Source of the DNA: JAZGAE01 sp036475545
GTDB taxonomy: Bacteria > Pseudomonadota > Alphaproteobacteria > DATDPM01
Reading direction: 5' to 3'
DNA length: 64,000 nucleotides
NCBI GenBank assembly: GCA_036475545.1
Contig: JAZGAE010000155.1
Location: 1-64,000, forward strand
Positions 9,951 to 19,175 of the stretch are shown piece by piece (position 1 is the stretch's first letter; every line of letters begins with the position of its first letter). The position numbers and the translations under genes were made by a program. The notes under the pieces were generated by a model. It was not told the DNA's origin, did not search any database, and saw only the letters and a program-made list of their open reading frames with translations.

Positions 9951-11141
9951 CTAGTCGGTGCCCGGGCTCTCCGGCCCCTCGGGATAGCGCCGTGAGAAGC
10001 GGCGTCCGAGGCTCGTCAGGATCTCGTAGCCGATGGTGCCCGCGTCCGCCGCCAGGTCGTCCACCGTGTAATGCGGGCCGATGAGCTCCACCCTCGCGCC
10101 GGGCCGCGCCAACGCCGCCGGAACATCGGACACGTCGAGCGTGATCAAGTCCATGGAAACGCGTCCTACGACCGGCACCCGGATGTCCCCTATGAAGGCG
10201 CTGCCCCGGTTGCTGAGCGACCGAAGATAGCCGTCGGCATACCCCACCGGGACGGTGGCTATGCGGCCTCGCCGGGGCACTTGGTAGGTGGCACCGTAGC
10301 CAACGGTCATAGGGCTGTCAACGTCGCGCACCTGCAGGATCGGGGCCTCCAGCCGGATGGCCGGAGCCAGCGGATTGGGCCGCTCCATGACGGGCCGCAG
10401 GCCATAGAGCGCGGCCCCCGGGCGCGCCAGGTCGAAGTGGTATTCCGGGCCAAGGAATATGCCTGCCGAATTGGCGAGGCTCGCCGGCGCCGTAGGCAAG
10501 CCGGCGCGCGCCGCGCGGAAGGCGTCGAGCTGCCGCGCGTTCAGCGGGTGGTCGGGCTCGTCGGCGCAGGCGAGGTGGCTCATGACGCACGCCAAATGCA
10601 CGTCCGCGAGCCGCTCCGGCTCTCGGGCGAGCGTCGCCGCCTCTTGCGCCGGAAGGCCGAGGCGGGACATGCCCGTGTCCACGTGCAGCGCCGCGCTCAG
10701 CCCACCGCGCCCGCGCGCGTGCGCCGCCCACTCCGCGACCTGGGCGAGGTCGTTGAGCACCGGGAAGAGCCGGTGTTCCTCGAACTCGGCGGCCGTGCCG
10801 GCGGCCGGCCCGTTGAGGACGTAGATCGCCGCCTCGCCCAGGAGCCGCCTGAGCGCGATGCCCTCGTCGAGGTCGGCGATGAAGAAGTCCCGGCAGCCGG
10901 CGGCGGCGAGCGCGGGCGCGATCTCGGAGAGCCCCAGGCCGTAGGCGTCGGCCTTGACCACGGCGCCGCAGCGGGCACCCGCAAGCCTCGAGGCCAGCGA
11001 CCGGAAGTTTGCGGCCACCGCCGCAAGATCGATGGTCAGCGTCGCCTTGCCGCGGGCGGCCGCGGGCGGCGGCGGATCGCCTCCGGGGTCGCTCCGGGGG
11101 TTGCGAGCGGCCCCGCGCGGGCCCCGGTCAGGCGAACGCAT
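9951..11141 (-). CDS. alr: Alanine racemase
   Basis: PLP-dependent enzyme that makes D-alanine for peptidoglycan. The PLP-binding lysine is K63 in VVKADAYGLG, and the second catalytic tyrosine lies in the GYGATY segment of the C-terminal beta domain; RPGAALYGL is another family motif. The 396-residue reading starts with an ATG that overlaps the dnaB end by 14 bases and carries an N-terminal Arg/Pro-rich extension of about 30 residues before the usual start of the fold (ATLTIDLAAVAAN). The true start could be internal, but no better ribosome site stands out. Confidence 0.93.
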   Translation of the reverse strand: MRSPDRGPRGAARNPRSDPGGDPPPPAAARGKATLTIDLAAVAANFRSLASRLAGARCGAVVKADAYGLGLSEIAPALAAAGCRDFFIADLDEGIALRRLLGEAAIYVLNGPAAGTAAEFEEHRLFPVLNDLAQVAEWAAHARGRGGLSAALHVDTGMSRLGLPAQEAATLAREPERLADVHLACVMSHLACADEPDHPLNARQLDAFRAARAGLPTAPASLANSAGIFLGPEYHFDLARPGAALYGLRPVMERPNPLAPAIRLEAPILQVRDVDSPMTVGYGATYQVPRRGRIATVPVGYADGYLRSLSNRGSAFIGDIRVPVVGRVSMDLITLDVSDVPAALARPGARVELIGPHYTVDDLAADAGTIGYEILTSLGRRFSRRYPEGPESPGTD

Positions 11142-12639
11142 CGGGGAGTTGGTCGGATTTCTCGTGATCGGAGAACTTGGTGGTCCGGCCCTCGAAGTGC
11201 AGCGTCACCTTGCCGGTGGGGCCGTGCCGCTGCTTGGCGGTGTGAATCTCTGCGAGGTTATAGACCTTGTCCATCGCCTGCGCCCATTCCTCGTGCTCCG
11301 CCGTGCCCTCTTTCGGCTGCTTGCGCTCGAGGTAATACTGCTCGCGGAAGATGAACATCACGACGTCGGCGTCCTGCTCGATGGAGCCCGATTCGCGCAG
11401 GTCGGAGAGCTGCGGGCGATTGCCCTCGCGCTGCTCGACGGCTCGGCTGAGCTGCGAGAGCGCCAACACCGGCAGGTCGAGCTCCTTGGCGAGCGCCTTC
11501 AGGCCCCGCGTGATCTCGGAGATTTCCTGGACGCGGCTGTCGTAGCGCTTGCTGGCGGACGGCGTGATGAGTTGCAGATAGTCGACGACGACGAGGCCGA
11601 GACCGTGCTGGCGCCTGAGCCGCCGCGCCCGGGTGCGGATGGCGGAAAGGGTGAGCGCGGGCGTGTCGTCGATGTAGAGGCGCAAGCTGCTGAGCTCCTG
11701 GCTCGCCCGGACCACCCTCTGGAAGTCGTCGTTGCTCAACTGCCCGCGACGGATCTTCTCCGACGGCAGCCCGGCTTCCTCCGAGAGAATCCGGATCGTC
11801 AACTGCTCCGCCGACATCTCCAGCGAGAAGAATCCCACCACCGCACCGTCCACCGCGACCGGGTTTCCCAACTCGTCCCTTTCCTCGCGGTAGGCCTTGG
11901 CGGCGTTGAAGGCGATGTTGGTGGCGAGCGCGGTCTTTCCCATCGAGGGCCGCCCGGCGAGAATGACCAGGTCCGCGGCGTGCAGGCCGCCCAATTGATC
12001 GTCGAGGCCGCGCAAGCCGGTGGACACGCCGGTCAGCCGGCCCTCGCGCTTGTGGGCCGTCTCCGCCATCGTCACGGCGGAGGTGAGCGAGGCCTGGAAG
12101 GTCTGGAACCCGCCCTCGGTCTGGCCCGTGGTGGCGAGCTCGTAGAGGCCCCTCTCGGCCGTCTCGATCTGCTCGAGGGCGGTCGACTCGAGGTCGTGGA
12201 TGTAGGCCGCGTTGACGATGTCCTCGCCGAGGCCGATGAGGTGCCGGCGCAGGAAGAGATCGTGAACCACGCGGGCGTAGTCGGTGGCGTTGATCACGGT
12301 CACGACCGAGCCGGCCAGCTGGGCGAGGTACTGGGTTCCGCCGATGTCGGCGAGCGTCCCGTCGGACTCGAAGAAGTTCTTGAGCGTCACCAGGTCGGCG
12401 AGCTGGCCCTTGGCGATGAGCTTGCCGATGCCCTCGTAGATGCGGCCGTGCACGGGGTCGGCGAAGTGCTCGGAGCGCAGGAACTCCGACACCCTCTCGA
12501 AGGCCAGATTGTTCTCGAGGATGGCGCCGAGCAGGGCCTGCTCGGCCTCGTAGTTGCGCGGAGGCGGCTTGTAGCCGGGGGCGGCGCCCTCCTGGTCGCG
12601 CAGCGCCGTCACGTTCGTATCGGTCTGGTCCGGCTCCAT
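11128..12639 (-). CDS. dnaB: Replicative DNA helicase DnaB
   Basis: The ring helicase that unwinds DNA at the replication fork. The 503-residue protein has the N-terminal DnaB domain (about 20-125; NYEAEQALLGAILENN) and a C-terminal RecA-like motor with Walker A GRPSMGKTALA and Walker B LVVVDYLQL. No intein or insertion is visible. The ATG start lies about 150 bases from the cfa end, in a locally AT-rich stretch that probably holds its promoter. It is followed by alr with a 14-base overlap. Confidence 0.97.
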   Translation of the reverse strand: MEPDQTDTNVTALRDQEGAAPGYKPPPRNYEAEQALLGAILENNLAFERVSEFLRSEHFADPVHGRIYEGIGKLIAKGQLADLVTLKNFFESDGTLADIGGTQYLAQLAGSVVTVINATDYARVVHDLFLRRHLIGLGEDIVNAAYIHDLESTALEQIETAERGLYELATTGQTEGGFQTFQASLTSAVTMAETAHKREGRLTGVSTGLRGLDDQLGGLHAADLVILAGRPSMGKTALATNIAFNAAKAYREERDELGNPVAVDGAVVGFFSLEMSAEQLTIRILSEEAGLPSEKIRRGQLSNDDFQRVVRASQELSSLRLYIDDTPALTLSAIRTRARRLRRQHGLGLVVVDYLQLITPSASKRYDSRVQEISEITRGLKALAKELDLPVLALSQLSRAVEQREGNRPQLSDLRESGSIEQDADVVMFIFREQYYLERKQPKEGTAEHEEWAQAMDKVYNLAEIHTAKQRHGPTGKVTLHFEGRTTKFSDHEKSDQLPDAFA

Positions 12640-12793
12640 GGGGTGCAGACCATACCCAGACTACAGTGCGAAATTCACCATCTATTTTGCGGCCACCAAG
12701 CTTCTCCCCAGAAAATCTAGTCACAGCCTATTAAGTTCGTGCATAAGCCGCCGCGCCCCCGCTACCGGGTGGGGCGGTTCCGGCGCCAAGCGG

Positions 12794-14026
12794 CTACTCC
12801 GCCGCCATGATCGCCTCGTCGGCCTGGGCGCGCTCGATGTCGGTGACGTAGTCGCGGGTCAGCGGCACCGCGTCCTGGCGCCGGGCGAGCTGCATCTGGA
12901 AGACCATGAGGCCCTCGTGCCGGAAGGCCATCTCGCTTGCCGCCAGATAGAACTCCCACATCCGGCAGAAGCGCTCGTCGTAGATCCTCTTTGCCTCGTC
13001 CCAGTGGGCGAGGAACCTTTGGCGCCACTGGCGCAACGTGTCCGCGTAATGGAGGCGGAGGATCTCGACGTCGGTGACCCACAGCCCCGACGCCTCCACC
13101 GCCGCCATGACCTCCGAGAGCGCCGGGACGTACCCGCCGGGAAAGATGTACTTGCGGATCCAGGGGTTGGTGGCCCCCGGCTCGTCAGAGCGGCCGATGG
13201 AGTGGAGGAGCGCAACCCCGTCCGGGGCGAGGCGGTCGCGGAGTTGGCGGAAGAAGGTCCCGAATTGGGGCGCGCCGACATGCTCGAACATGCCGACCGA
13301 GACGATCCGGTCGAAGACGCCCTCCTGCTCGCGGTAATCGCGGACGTGGAACCGCACCGTCTCGGACAGCCCGGCCTCGGCGGCGCGCCCGGCGGCGCGT
13401 TTGCACTGCTCCTCGGACAGCGTGATTCCGGTGACCTCGGCGCCCGTGGCCCGGGCAAGGTAGAGGGCCAGCCCGCCCCATCCCGATCCGATGTCGAGGA
13501 CCCGCATTCCGGGCTTCAGCAACAGCTTCGCCGCGATGTGGCGCATCTTGTTGGCCTGTGCCTTGTCGAGCCCCTCGTCCGGCTCGAGGAAGTAGGCGCA
13601 GGAGTACTGCCGCTCGGCATCCAGGAAGAGGGCGTACAAGCGTTCCGAGAGGTCGTAATGGTGCGCGACGTTGGACCGCGCCCGGCGCACGGGGTTGAAC
13701 TGATGCAGCCACCGCATGAGGCCTCTGGAGTCGGCGTACAACGCCGACAGGAGGTAGCGCGGCGCGGCGGCGAAATTCATTCCCGCGAGAGCGAGAAAGT
13801 CGTAGATGGTGGCGTCCTCCACCGTGAGCGTCCCGTCCATGTAGGCCTCGCCGGCGACGAGCCGCGGGTTGAGGAAGAGGCGGCGGTGAAGAGAGCGGTC
13901 GTGCAGCCGGATGGTGACGGCCGGCCCGGGTGTGCCCGAAAATTCGTGCAGCTTGCCGCGAGCGTCGATCACCCGCAGGGTGCCGATGCCGATAAGGTGC
14001 CTGAGAAAATACGAGAGCAAAAACAC
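12794..14026 (-). CDS. cfa: Cyclopropane-fatty-acyl-phospholipid synthase
   Basis: SAM-dependent enzyme that adds a methylene group across double bonds of membrane phospholipid acyl chains, usually under stress or in late growth. The 410-residue protein has the N-terminal lipid-binding domain (FSGTPGPAVTIRLHD, GEAYMDGTLTVEDATIYDFL) and a C-terminal methyltransferase domain with the SAM motif VLDIGSGWGGLALYLA. The conserved SCAYF and FEHVG motifs are present. The start is a GTG preceded by GGGAC. It stands alone between rplI and dnaB with about 225 bases upstream. Confidence 0.93.
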   Translation of the reverse strand: MFLLSYFLRHLIGIGTLRVIDARGKLHEFSGTPGPAVTIRLHDRSLHRRLFLNPRLVAGEAYMDGTLTVEDATIYDFLALAGMNFAAAPRYLLSALYADSRGLMRWLHQFNPVRRARSNVAHHYDLSERLYALFLDAERQYSCAYFLEPDEGLDKAQANKMRHIAAKLLLKPGMRVLDIGSGWGGLALYLARATGAEVTGITLSEEQCKRAAGRAAEAGLSETVRFHVRDYREQEGVFDRIVSVGMFEHVGAPQFGTFFRQLRDRLAPDGVALLHSIGRSDEPGATNPWIRKYIFPGGYVPALSEVMAAVEASGLWVTDVEILRLHYADTLRQWRQRFLAHWDEAKRIYDERFCRMWEFYLAASEMAFRHEGLMVFQMQLARRQDAVPLTRDYVTDIERAQADEAIMAAE

Positions 14027-14252
14027 CCGCGTCCCTCTCCGTCCCTTCGGAACGGCCGGTCACGGGCACGGCGCGCCCGGTCGAGCCGGCCGCATGCTTA
14101 GGAGTGGGATTTTACCTCAATCCGCTCAGGTTTTCCATAATCGGACGGGGTGCGGGTCTCATCGGCAGGGTAGGACCGGGCGGCGGGCAAGGCATTCCGC
14201 GCCGTCCGGCCTCGGCGCGTGCCGCCGCATCCGGGGCGGGCAAAGGGCGCGC

Positions 14253-14933
14253 CTAATCCGCCTTTTGCTCCTTTTCGCCGGGAGGCTCGGCCGCGGCCTC
14301 CTCGCCCTCTGCGGTCTCGGCGCCCGCCTCGCCAGGCGCCTCGGCCTCTTCGGCGGGGCGTTTCGCCTTCGCCCGTTTCGCAGGGCCGGCCTTGCCCTTT
14401 GGGGCCTCGGCGGGCGGCGGCGCCTCCGCGGCCGCTTCCCCCTCGGCCGCCTTCTCGGCGGCTTCCTTGGCCTGGGCCTTGGCCTCCTCCTCGGTCTTGG
14501 CCACGTTGATGGTCACCGTGACGGTCACTTCCGGATGCAGGGAGATACGGACGTCGTAAAGGCCGAGGGCCTTTATCGGACTGTCCAGCTGGATCTGGTT
14601 GCGCGTGACCGTGAACCCGGTCTCGTCAAGCGCCGCGGCGAGATCGCGGGTCGTCACCGACCCGTAAAGCTGGCCGCTTTCGCCGGCCTGGCGGACCAAC
14701 ACCAGGCTCAGGCCGTCGAGCTTCCCGGCCACTGCCTCGGCCTCGCCGCGGTGCTCGAGATTCGTCGCTTCGAGTTGGCCCCGCTGGCTTTCGAAGTGGG
14801 CGAGGTTATCCGGTGTCGCCCGCATCGCCTTCTTCTGCGGCAGAAGGTAATTGCGGGCGAAGCCCGGTTTCACCCGTACCACGTCGCCCATCTGGCCGAG
14901 CCTTTCGATGCGTTCCAACAGGATCACCTCCAT
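14253..14933 (-). CDS. rplI: 50S ribosomal protein L9
   Basis: L9 binds 23S rRNA and spans from the L1 stalk region to the neighbouring ribosome. The N-terminal domain ([17 protein letters not shown], then [10 protein letters not shown]) and the C-terminal domain (about residues 75-148) are both present. The 226-residue product carries a tail of nearly 80 residues rich in Ala, Glu, Pro and Lys, a feature also seen in other alphaproteobacteria. The ATG shares one base with the stop of the DUF2232 gene; a GTG one codon earlier is also possible. It is the last gene of the rpsF operon. Confidence 0.95.
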   Translation of the reverse strand: MEVILLERIERLGQMGDVVRVKPGFARNYLLPQKKAMRATPDNLAHFESQRGQLEATNLEHRGEAEAVAGKLDGLSLVLVRQAGESGQLYGSVTTRDLAAALDETGFTVTRNQIQLDSPIKALGLYDVRISLHPEVTVTVTINVAKTEEEAKAQAKEAAEKAAEGEAAAEAPPPAEAPKGKAGPAKRAKAKRPAEEAEAPGEAGAETAEGEEAAAEPPGEKEQKAD

Positions 14934-15874
14934 CACTCATCCTCCTTCCCGGAGTCCTTGGCCCTCAAATATCGGCGGAATCCGGCCCATTGATCGGTGA
15001 GGCCCAGGCCCGCCACCAGAACCACCGGCCACCCGAATACGATCAGGAACAGGTAGAACATTGCCAGGATCATCGGGCCGCCCTTAATCCTGCGCACCAC
15101 GGCATGTACCACACCGAGGCCCGCGAAGAAAAACGGGACGGCCAGGATGATGACCATGTTCCAGCCGATGAACCCGAGGGCGCCGTCGCCGAACCAGGCG
15201 AGGAGCGCAGCCACCGCCAGCGCCACGGTCATCCATCGGGGGAGCTCCAGCGCGGCGATGTCCGGGCTTGGCCGGAGAGCCCGCCCGAAACGCGCAAGAA
15301 CCCCTTGGGCGAGGGCCCCGTTGACGGTCACGACGATCATCCAGGTCGCGACCACAACGCCTGGAACGTAGGGGGCGGCGGCCTCGGCGAAGGCCGCGAT
15401 TCGGGCGGGGTCTTGGTCGATAGCCAGCTGCTCCAAGGCCTGCGCAACGGCCGCCCGGACGTACGCCTCGAGTCCGCCTTCGGCGCCTGAGAACAGAATC
15501 GCCGCCACGGCGAACAGGGCCGCGCCGAGCCCGGTGAGCCAGGCCACCAGCAAGCCCGGTGGATACCATTCCAGCCCGCCATCCGCCGTCGCCTTCGACA
15601 ACAATGCCCGCCGGGTCACCAGCACCGCCGGGGCGGCGTTCACCAGGGCATAGATGACGGCGGCGAGGGAGCCGCCGATCAGCCCCGCCGCCACGGTCCC
15701 GGCGATGGCGGAGAAGGCGCTTGCCGTGGCCCCGAGGCCCAACCCCGCGAGGAACAGCGGGAGCTGGGCGAGATTGAAAAGGATTACGGCGCCCGGAAGT
15801 CCGGTCAGGGCCGAGAGATACATCAGGCCGCTCAAGAGGCCCGCGCCGAGGATGGCCAGCGTCTCCTTCGACAT
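14933..15874 (-). CDS. DUF2232 family membrane protein
   Basis: A 313-residue integral membrane protein with about seven or eight hydrophobic segments and very few charged residues outside the short C-terminal tail ([13 protein letters not shown]). It matches the DUF2232/YybS-like proteins found in alphaproteobacteria between rpsR and rplI; their function is not known. The layout rpsF-rpsR-DUF2232-rplI with short spacers or overlaps suggests one transcript. The start is the ATG about 28 bases after rpsR. Confidence 0.8.
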   Translation of the reverse strand: MSKETLAILGAGLLSGLMYLSALTGLPGAVILFNLAQLPLFLAGLGLGATASAFSAIAGTVAAGLIGGSLAAVIYALVNAAPAVLVTRRALLSKATADGGLEWYPPGLLVAWLTGLGAALFAVAAILFSGAEGGLEAYVRAAVAQALEQLAIDQDPARIAAFAEAAAPYVPGVVVATWMIVVTVNGALAQGVLARFGRALRPSPDIAALELPRWMTVALAVAALLAWFGDGALGFIGWNMVIILAVPFFFAGLGVVHAVVRRIKGGPMILAMFYLFLIVFGWPVVLVAGLGLTDQWAGFRRYLRAKDSGKEDE

Positions 15875-15902
15875 GGATTTCCCTTAGGCGCCCGGCGCCG
15901 GC

Positions 15903-16178
15903 CTACTTGAAGACGTACGGCAAGAGCGCCAGGAACCGGGCGCGCTTGATGGCTTTCGCGAGCTCACGCTGCTTCTTGCCGGAAACCGCCGTAATGCGGC
16001 TGGGCACGATCTTGCCCCGTTCGGAAAGGAAACGTTGCAGGAGCTTCAAGTCCTTGTAGTCGATCTTCGGCGCATGGGGCCCCGAAAACGGGCAGCTCTT
16101 GCGGCGCCGGAAGAATGGCCGCCGTGCCGCCGAGCCCCTCCGCTCACCCGGTCTTGCGGAACGCGGTCGGAATGCCAT
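15903..16178 (-). CDS. rpsR: 30S ribosomal protein S18
   Basis: S18 binds S6 and 16S rRNA in the small-subunit platform. The 91-residue protein has the Arg-rich N-terminus ([13 protein letters not shown]), then [19 protein letters not shown], the signature of S18, and ends LLPYVFK. The ATG overlaps the rpsF stop by one base. The cysteine-containing SCPF motif is kept. Confidence 0.97.
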   Translation of the reverse strand: MAFRPRSARPGERRGSAARRPFFRRRKSCPFSGPHAPKIDYKDLKLLQRFLSERGKIVPSRITAVSGKKQRELAKAIKRARFLALLPYVFK

Positions 16179-16762
16179 TATGACTCGGCTCCTTCCGGTT
16201 CTTCCTGCTCGGTTGTGGCTTTGCCGACTTTTGTCTCTTCCGGTGTCTCTTTCGAGGGACCCGCTCCTTCCTTCTCTTCAACAGCGGTCCGCTTGCTCTT
16301 GTCGGTCGCTTCGCCGCGCTCCTCCTTGCTCTCGCGCCGTTCACGCTCTTCGCGGCCGTCGCGCCGTCCGCGTTCGTCGCGGCCATCGCGCCGTCCCCGT
16401 TCGTCGCGGCCGTCGCGCCGTCCCCGTTCGTCGCGGGACGCGCGGGACTGCATTACAACGGACGGACCGGTCTCGAGCTCGTCCACCCTGAGGGTGAGAA
16501 ACCGCAGCACGTCCTCGTTGATCCGCATCTGGCGCTCCATCTCCTGGACCGCCGACCACGGAGCGTCGATGTTGAACAGGACGTAATGTCCCTTGCGGTT
16601 CTTCTTGATCCTGTAGGCGAGGCTCCTGAGCCCCCAGTGTTCCTTCTTGGTCACCTCGCCGCCGTTCTCCTTGACTACGGAGGCGAAGCGCTCCGCGAGG
16701 CCCTCGACCGCCGATGCCGAGATGTCCTGGCGCGCGATGAATACGTTTTCGTAATAAGCCAA
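16178..16762 (-). CDS. rpsF: 30S ribosomal protein S6 with repeated C-terminal tail
   Basis: S6 pairs with S18 on the 30S platform. Residues 1-100 are a normal S6 domain ([31 protein letters not shown]). The start is a TTG at 16762-16760 with AAGGAG eight bases upstream; no ATG is near. The protein is 194 residues long because of a highly charged tail: three tandem copies of DERGRRDGR (111-119, 120-128, 129-137) followed by a degenerate acidic stretch. Alphaproteobacterial S6 often has a charged tail, but the near-perfect repeats are notable. It is the first gene of the rpsF-rpsR-DUF2232-rplI operon. Confidence 0.95.
   Translation of the reverse strand: MAYYENVFIARQDISASAVEGLAERFASVVKENGGEVTKKEHWGLRSLAYRIKKNRKGHYVLFNIDAPWSAVQEMERQMRINEDVLRFLTLRVDELETGPSVVMQSRASRDERGRRDGRDERGRRDGRDERGRRDGREERERRESKEERGEATDKSKRTAVEEKEGAGPSKETPEETKVGKATTEQEEPEGAES
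16352..16432 (-). repeat. Three 27-bp tandem repeats inside rpsF
   Basis: Three consecutive 27-base units (16352-16378, 16379-16405, 16406-16432) differ from each other at only one or two positions. They encode the in-frame nonapeptide DERGRRDGR three times in the S6 tail. The length, a multiple of three, keeps the frame whatever the copy number. Confidence 0.9.
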
Positions 16763-16863
16763 GCAACTGACTCCTTCTGGCTGTTACGCGGCCCGGCGCT
16801 CATCGAACCTGTCGAATACAGCCGCCCGGGCCTAGCCGGCCAAGCCGGCAAGGAGCTAAAGCC
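16763..16863 (-). promoter_or_regulatory. Structured 5' leader of the rpsF operon
   Basis: About 100 bases lie between the predicted transcription start (near 16863) and the rpsF TTG. On the minus strand the leader holds a GCCGGC-TTG-GCCGGC hairpin, then a 7-bp stem (16790-16796 paired with 16826-16832) that encloses a smaller CTGT/ACAG hairpin. rpsF leaders in many bacteria bind the S6:S18 dimer for feedback control; this leader could do that, but I cannot confirm the known motif by eye. Confidence 0.35.
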
Positions 16864-16869
16864 GGCCGC

Positions 16870-16897
16870 ACTATACAGAATACCCGCATCCGCGCAA
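16870..16897 (-). promoter_or_regulatory. Sigma70-like promoter of rpsF operon
   Basis: On the minus strand, TTGCGC (16897-16892) and TATAGT (16875-16870) are separated by 16 bases. The -10 box matches the consensus at five of six positions and the -35 at four of six. This places the start about 100 bases before rpsF. Confidence 0.6.
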
Positions 16898-16995
16898 GAC
16901 CGCGGGATGGGACGCCGGGCCGGCTTGACAGCCTGCGGCCAGTCGTGGTGACTGTTCGCCCCTTCGAATGCCCGCGATGGGGTGGCCGGTCAGGG

Positions 16996-17943
16996 ATGGC
17001 ACGCGCGTTCGTATTTCCGGGGCAGGGGTCCCAGGCCGTCGGCATGGGGCGTGATCTGGCCGACGCCTTCCCCGCCGCAAGGCGAGTCTTCGGGGAGGTG
17101 GACGAGGCGCTCCACCAGAATCTCAGCCGGCTCATGTTCGAGGGGCCGGAGGACGAACTCACCCTCACCGAGAACGCCCAGCCGGCGCTGATGGCCGTGA
17201 GCCTGGCGGTCGTGCGCACGCTCGCGGAGGGAGGCGCGGAGGTGGCCGCGGCGTGTCCCTTCGTGGCCGGCCATTCGCTGGGCGAATACTCGGCGCTCAC
17301 CGCCGCCGGGGCGCTCAAGCTGGCCGACGCCGGGCGGCTCCTGAAGGTTCGCGGCCAAGCCATGCAGAGGGCGGTTCCCGTGGGCGAGGGGGCGATGGCG
17401 GCGCTCATTGGCCTCGACCTTGGCGACGTCATCGAAGTGGCCGCCGCCGCGGTGGCGGGGTCGCAAGACGAGGTCTGCGCGGCCGCCAACGACAACGCGC
17501 CCGGCCAGGTGGTAGTGAGCGGGTCGCGGGCCGCCGTCGAGCGCGCCGTCGCCATCGCTGCCGAGCGAGGCGCCAAGCGCGGCGTCATGCTGCCGGTGAG
17601 CGCACCGTTCCATTGCGCGCTGATGGCGCCCGCGGCCGAGGTCATGGCCGAGTCGCTAAAGGCCGTCTCGCTCAAGGCTCCGGTCGTGCCGCTGATCGCC
17701 AACGTGACCGCCGAGCCCGTCCGGGACCCCGATGTCATCCGCCGCCTTTTGGTGGAACAGGTCACCACCATGGTGCGCTGGCGCGAGAGTGTGCTCTACA
17801 TGGTCGATCACGGTATCGACACCCTGGTGGAGCTCGGCGCCGGACGCGTGCTGACGGGCCTCGCCCGGCGCATCAACCGGGATCTCACCGCAATGGCGAT
17901 ACAGACACCGGCGGATATCGAGTCGCTGTTCGCGACCCTGTGA
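16996..17943 (+). CDS. fabD: Malonyl-CoA:ACP transacylase FabD
   Basis: Loads malonyl groups from CoA onto acyl carrier protein for fatty-acid synthesis. The 315-residue protein begins MARAFVFPGQGSQ, the usual FabD N-terminus, which fixes the ATG start even though a longer open frame exists upstream. The catalytic serine is S94 in GHSLGEYSA, and the conserved histidine lies in PVSAPFHCALM. A TTGACA lies at 16925-16930 but without a convincing -10. It heads the fabD-fabG-acpP-fabF cluster. Confidence 0.96.
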   Translation: MARAFVFPGQGSQAVGMGRDLADAFPAARRVFGEVDEALHQNLSRLMFEGPEDELTLTENAQPALMAVSLAVVRTLAEGGAEVAAACPFVAGHSLGEYSALTAAGALKLADAGRLLKVRGQAMQRAVPVGEGAMAALIGLDLGDVIEVAAAAVAGSQDEVCAAANDNAPGQVVVSGSRAAVERAVAIAAERGAKRGVMLPVSAPFHCALMAPAAEVMAESLKAVSLKAPVVPLIANVTAEPVRDPDVIRRLLVEQVTTMVRWRESVLYMVDHGIDTLVELGAGRVLTGLARRINRDLTAMAIQTPADIESLFATL

Positions 17944-17964
17944 TCGGGAAGGGGAGGGTTCATC

Positions 17965-18702
17965 ATGTTCGACCTCAGTGGAAAACGCGCCCTCGTGACC
18001 GGCGCCAGCGGCGGCATCGGCGGGGCCATGGCCCGGGCGTTCCACGCGCGGGGCGCGGACGTGACCCTATCGGGGACCCGTGTCGACGCGCTCGAGGCCC
18101 TCGCGGGCGACCTCGGGGAGCGCGCCTTCGCGGTTCCCGCGGACCTGGCCGATGCGGGAGCGGCCGAGCGACTTGCCGCGGAGGCCTGCACCGCGATGGG
18201 CGGGGTCGATATCCTCGTCAACAATGCCGGGATCACCCGCGACGCCCTGGTGATGCGGATGAAGGACGAGGACTGGCAGGCCGTGCTCGACGTCAACCTC
18301 ACCGCCGGCTTCCGCCTCGCGCGCGCCTGCCTCAGGGACATGATCAAGCGGCGTTGGGGCCGGATCATCGGGATCACCTCGGTCGTCGGCGTCACCGGGA
18401 ACCCGGGCCAGGCCAACTACGCCGCCGCCAAGGCCGGGATGATCGGCATGACCAAGTCGCTGGCCGCCGAGGTCGCCTCCCGCGGCATTACGGTCAACTG
18501 CATCGCCCCCGGCTTCATCACCACCGCCATGACCGACAAGCTCCCGGACGAGCAAAAGCAGCGCCTGCTTGCGCGAATCCCCGCCGGCGCCTTCGGCACG
18601 CCTGGGGACGTGGCCGCCTGCGCCGTTTTCCTGGCCTCGGAGGAGGCCGCTTATCTCACCGGCCAAACCTTGCATGTCAATGGGGGAATGGCGATGATAT
18701 AG
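17965..18702 (+). CDS. fabG: 3-oxoacyl-ACP reductase FabG
   Basis: NADPH-dependent SDR that reduces beta-ketoacyl-ACP. The 245-residue protein has TGASGGIGG near residue 12, NNAG at 86-89 and the catalytic S139, Y152 and K156 (YAAAKAG). A strong GGGGAGGG ribosome site precedes the ATG. It lies 21 bases after fabD and about 170 bases before acpP. Confidence 0.96.
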   Translation: MFDLSGKRALVTGASGGIGGAMARAFHARGADVTLSGTRVDALEALAGDLGERAFAVPADLADAGAAERLAAEACTAMGGVDILVNNAGITRDALVMRMKDEDWQAVLDVNLTAGFRLARACLRDMIKRRWGRIIGITSVVGVTGNPGQANYAAAKAGMIGMTKSLAAEVASRGITVNCIAPGFITTAMTDKLPDEQKQRLLARIPAGAFGTPGDVAACAVFLASEEAAYLTGQTLHVNGGMAMI

Positions 18703-18875
18703 CGCCGTTTCGGGTAATCTCGGCGGGTGCTGGTCAATATCGAGAAAGTGTGATACGTAACCGCGCCTTCTGAGCCGAAGACGCCGGTCGGGGGCTAGTT
18801 CAGGGGAGGTGTTCCGGCCCACCCCGGGACCGGTTTCGTGTGTTTCAGTCATATCAAGTCCGAGGGATTGGATTC

Positions 18876-19112
18876 ATGGGTGATGATATCGCCGAACGCG
18901 TAAAGAAGATTGTCGTCGAGCATCTCGGCGTCGACGAGTCCAAGGTGACCGACGGCGCCAGCTTCATTGATGACCTGGGCGCCGACAGCCTTGACACGGT
19001 GGAGCTGGTGATGGCGTTCGAGGAGGAATTCGGCTGTGAGATTCCGGACGACGCCGCCGAGAAGATTCTGACCGTCAAGGACGCGATCAATTACATCGGG
19101 AACAATGTCTGA
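18876..19112 (+). CDS. acpP: Acyl carrier protein
   Basis: The 78-residue carrier for growing fatty-acid chains. The phosphopantetheine attachment serine is S38 in [10 protein letters not shown]. The start is the ATG of [13 protein letters not shown], with GAGGGA upstream. The protein is acidic as expected. The roughly 170-base gap after fabG probably holds an extra promoter for this highly expressed gene. Confidence 0.97.
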   Translation: MGDDIAERVKKIVVEHLGVDESKVTDGASFIDDLGADSLDTVELVMAFEEEFGCEIPDDAAEKILTVKDAINYIGNNV

Positions 19113-19175
19113 TTCGACGGGCGCTTCCGCGCCCGGCCCGCCTCCGCCTTTCTCACTAGACTTGCCACCATCTCC

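Noticed and set aside
16925..16950. Promoter for fabD from TTGACA at 16925
   Set aside because: The -35 box is perfect but no acceptable -10 is found at 16-18 bases; not strong enough to list as a feature.
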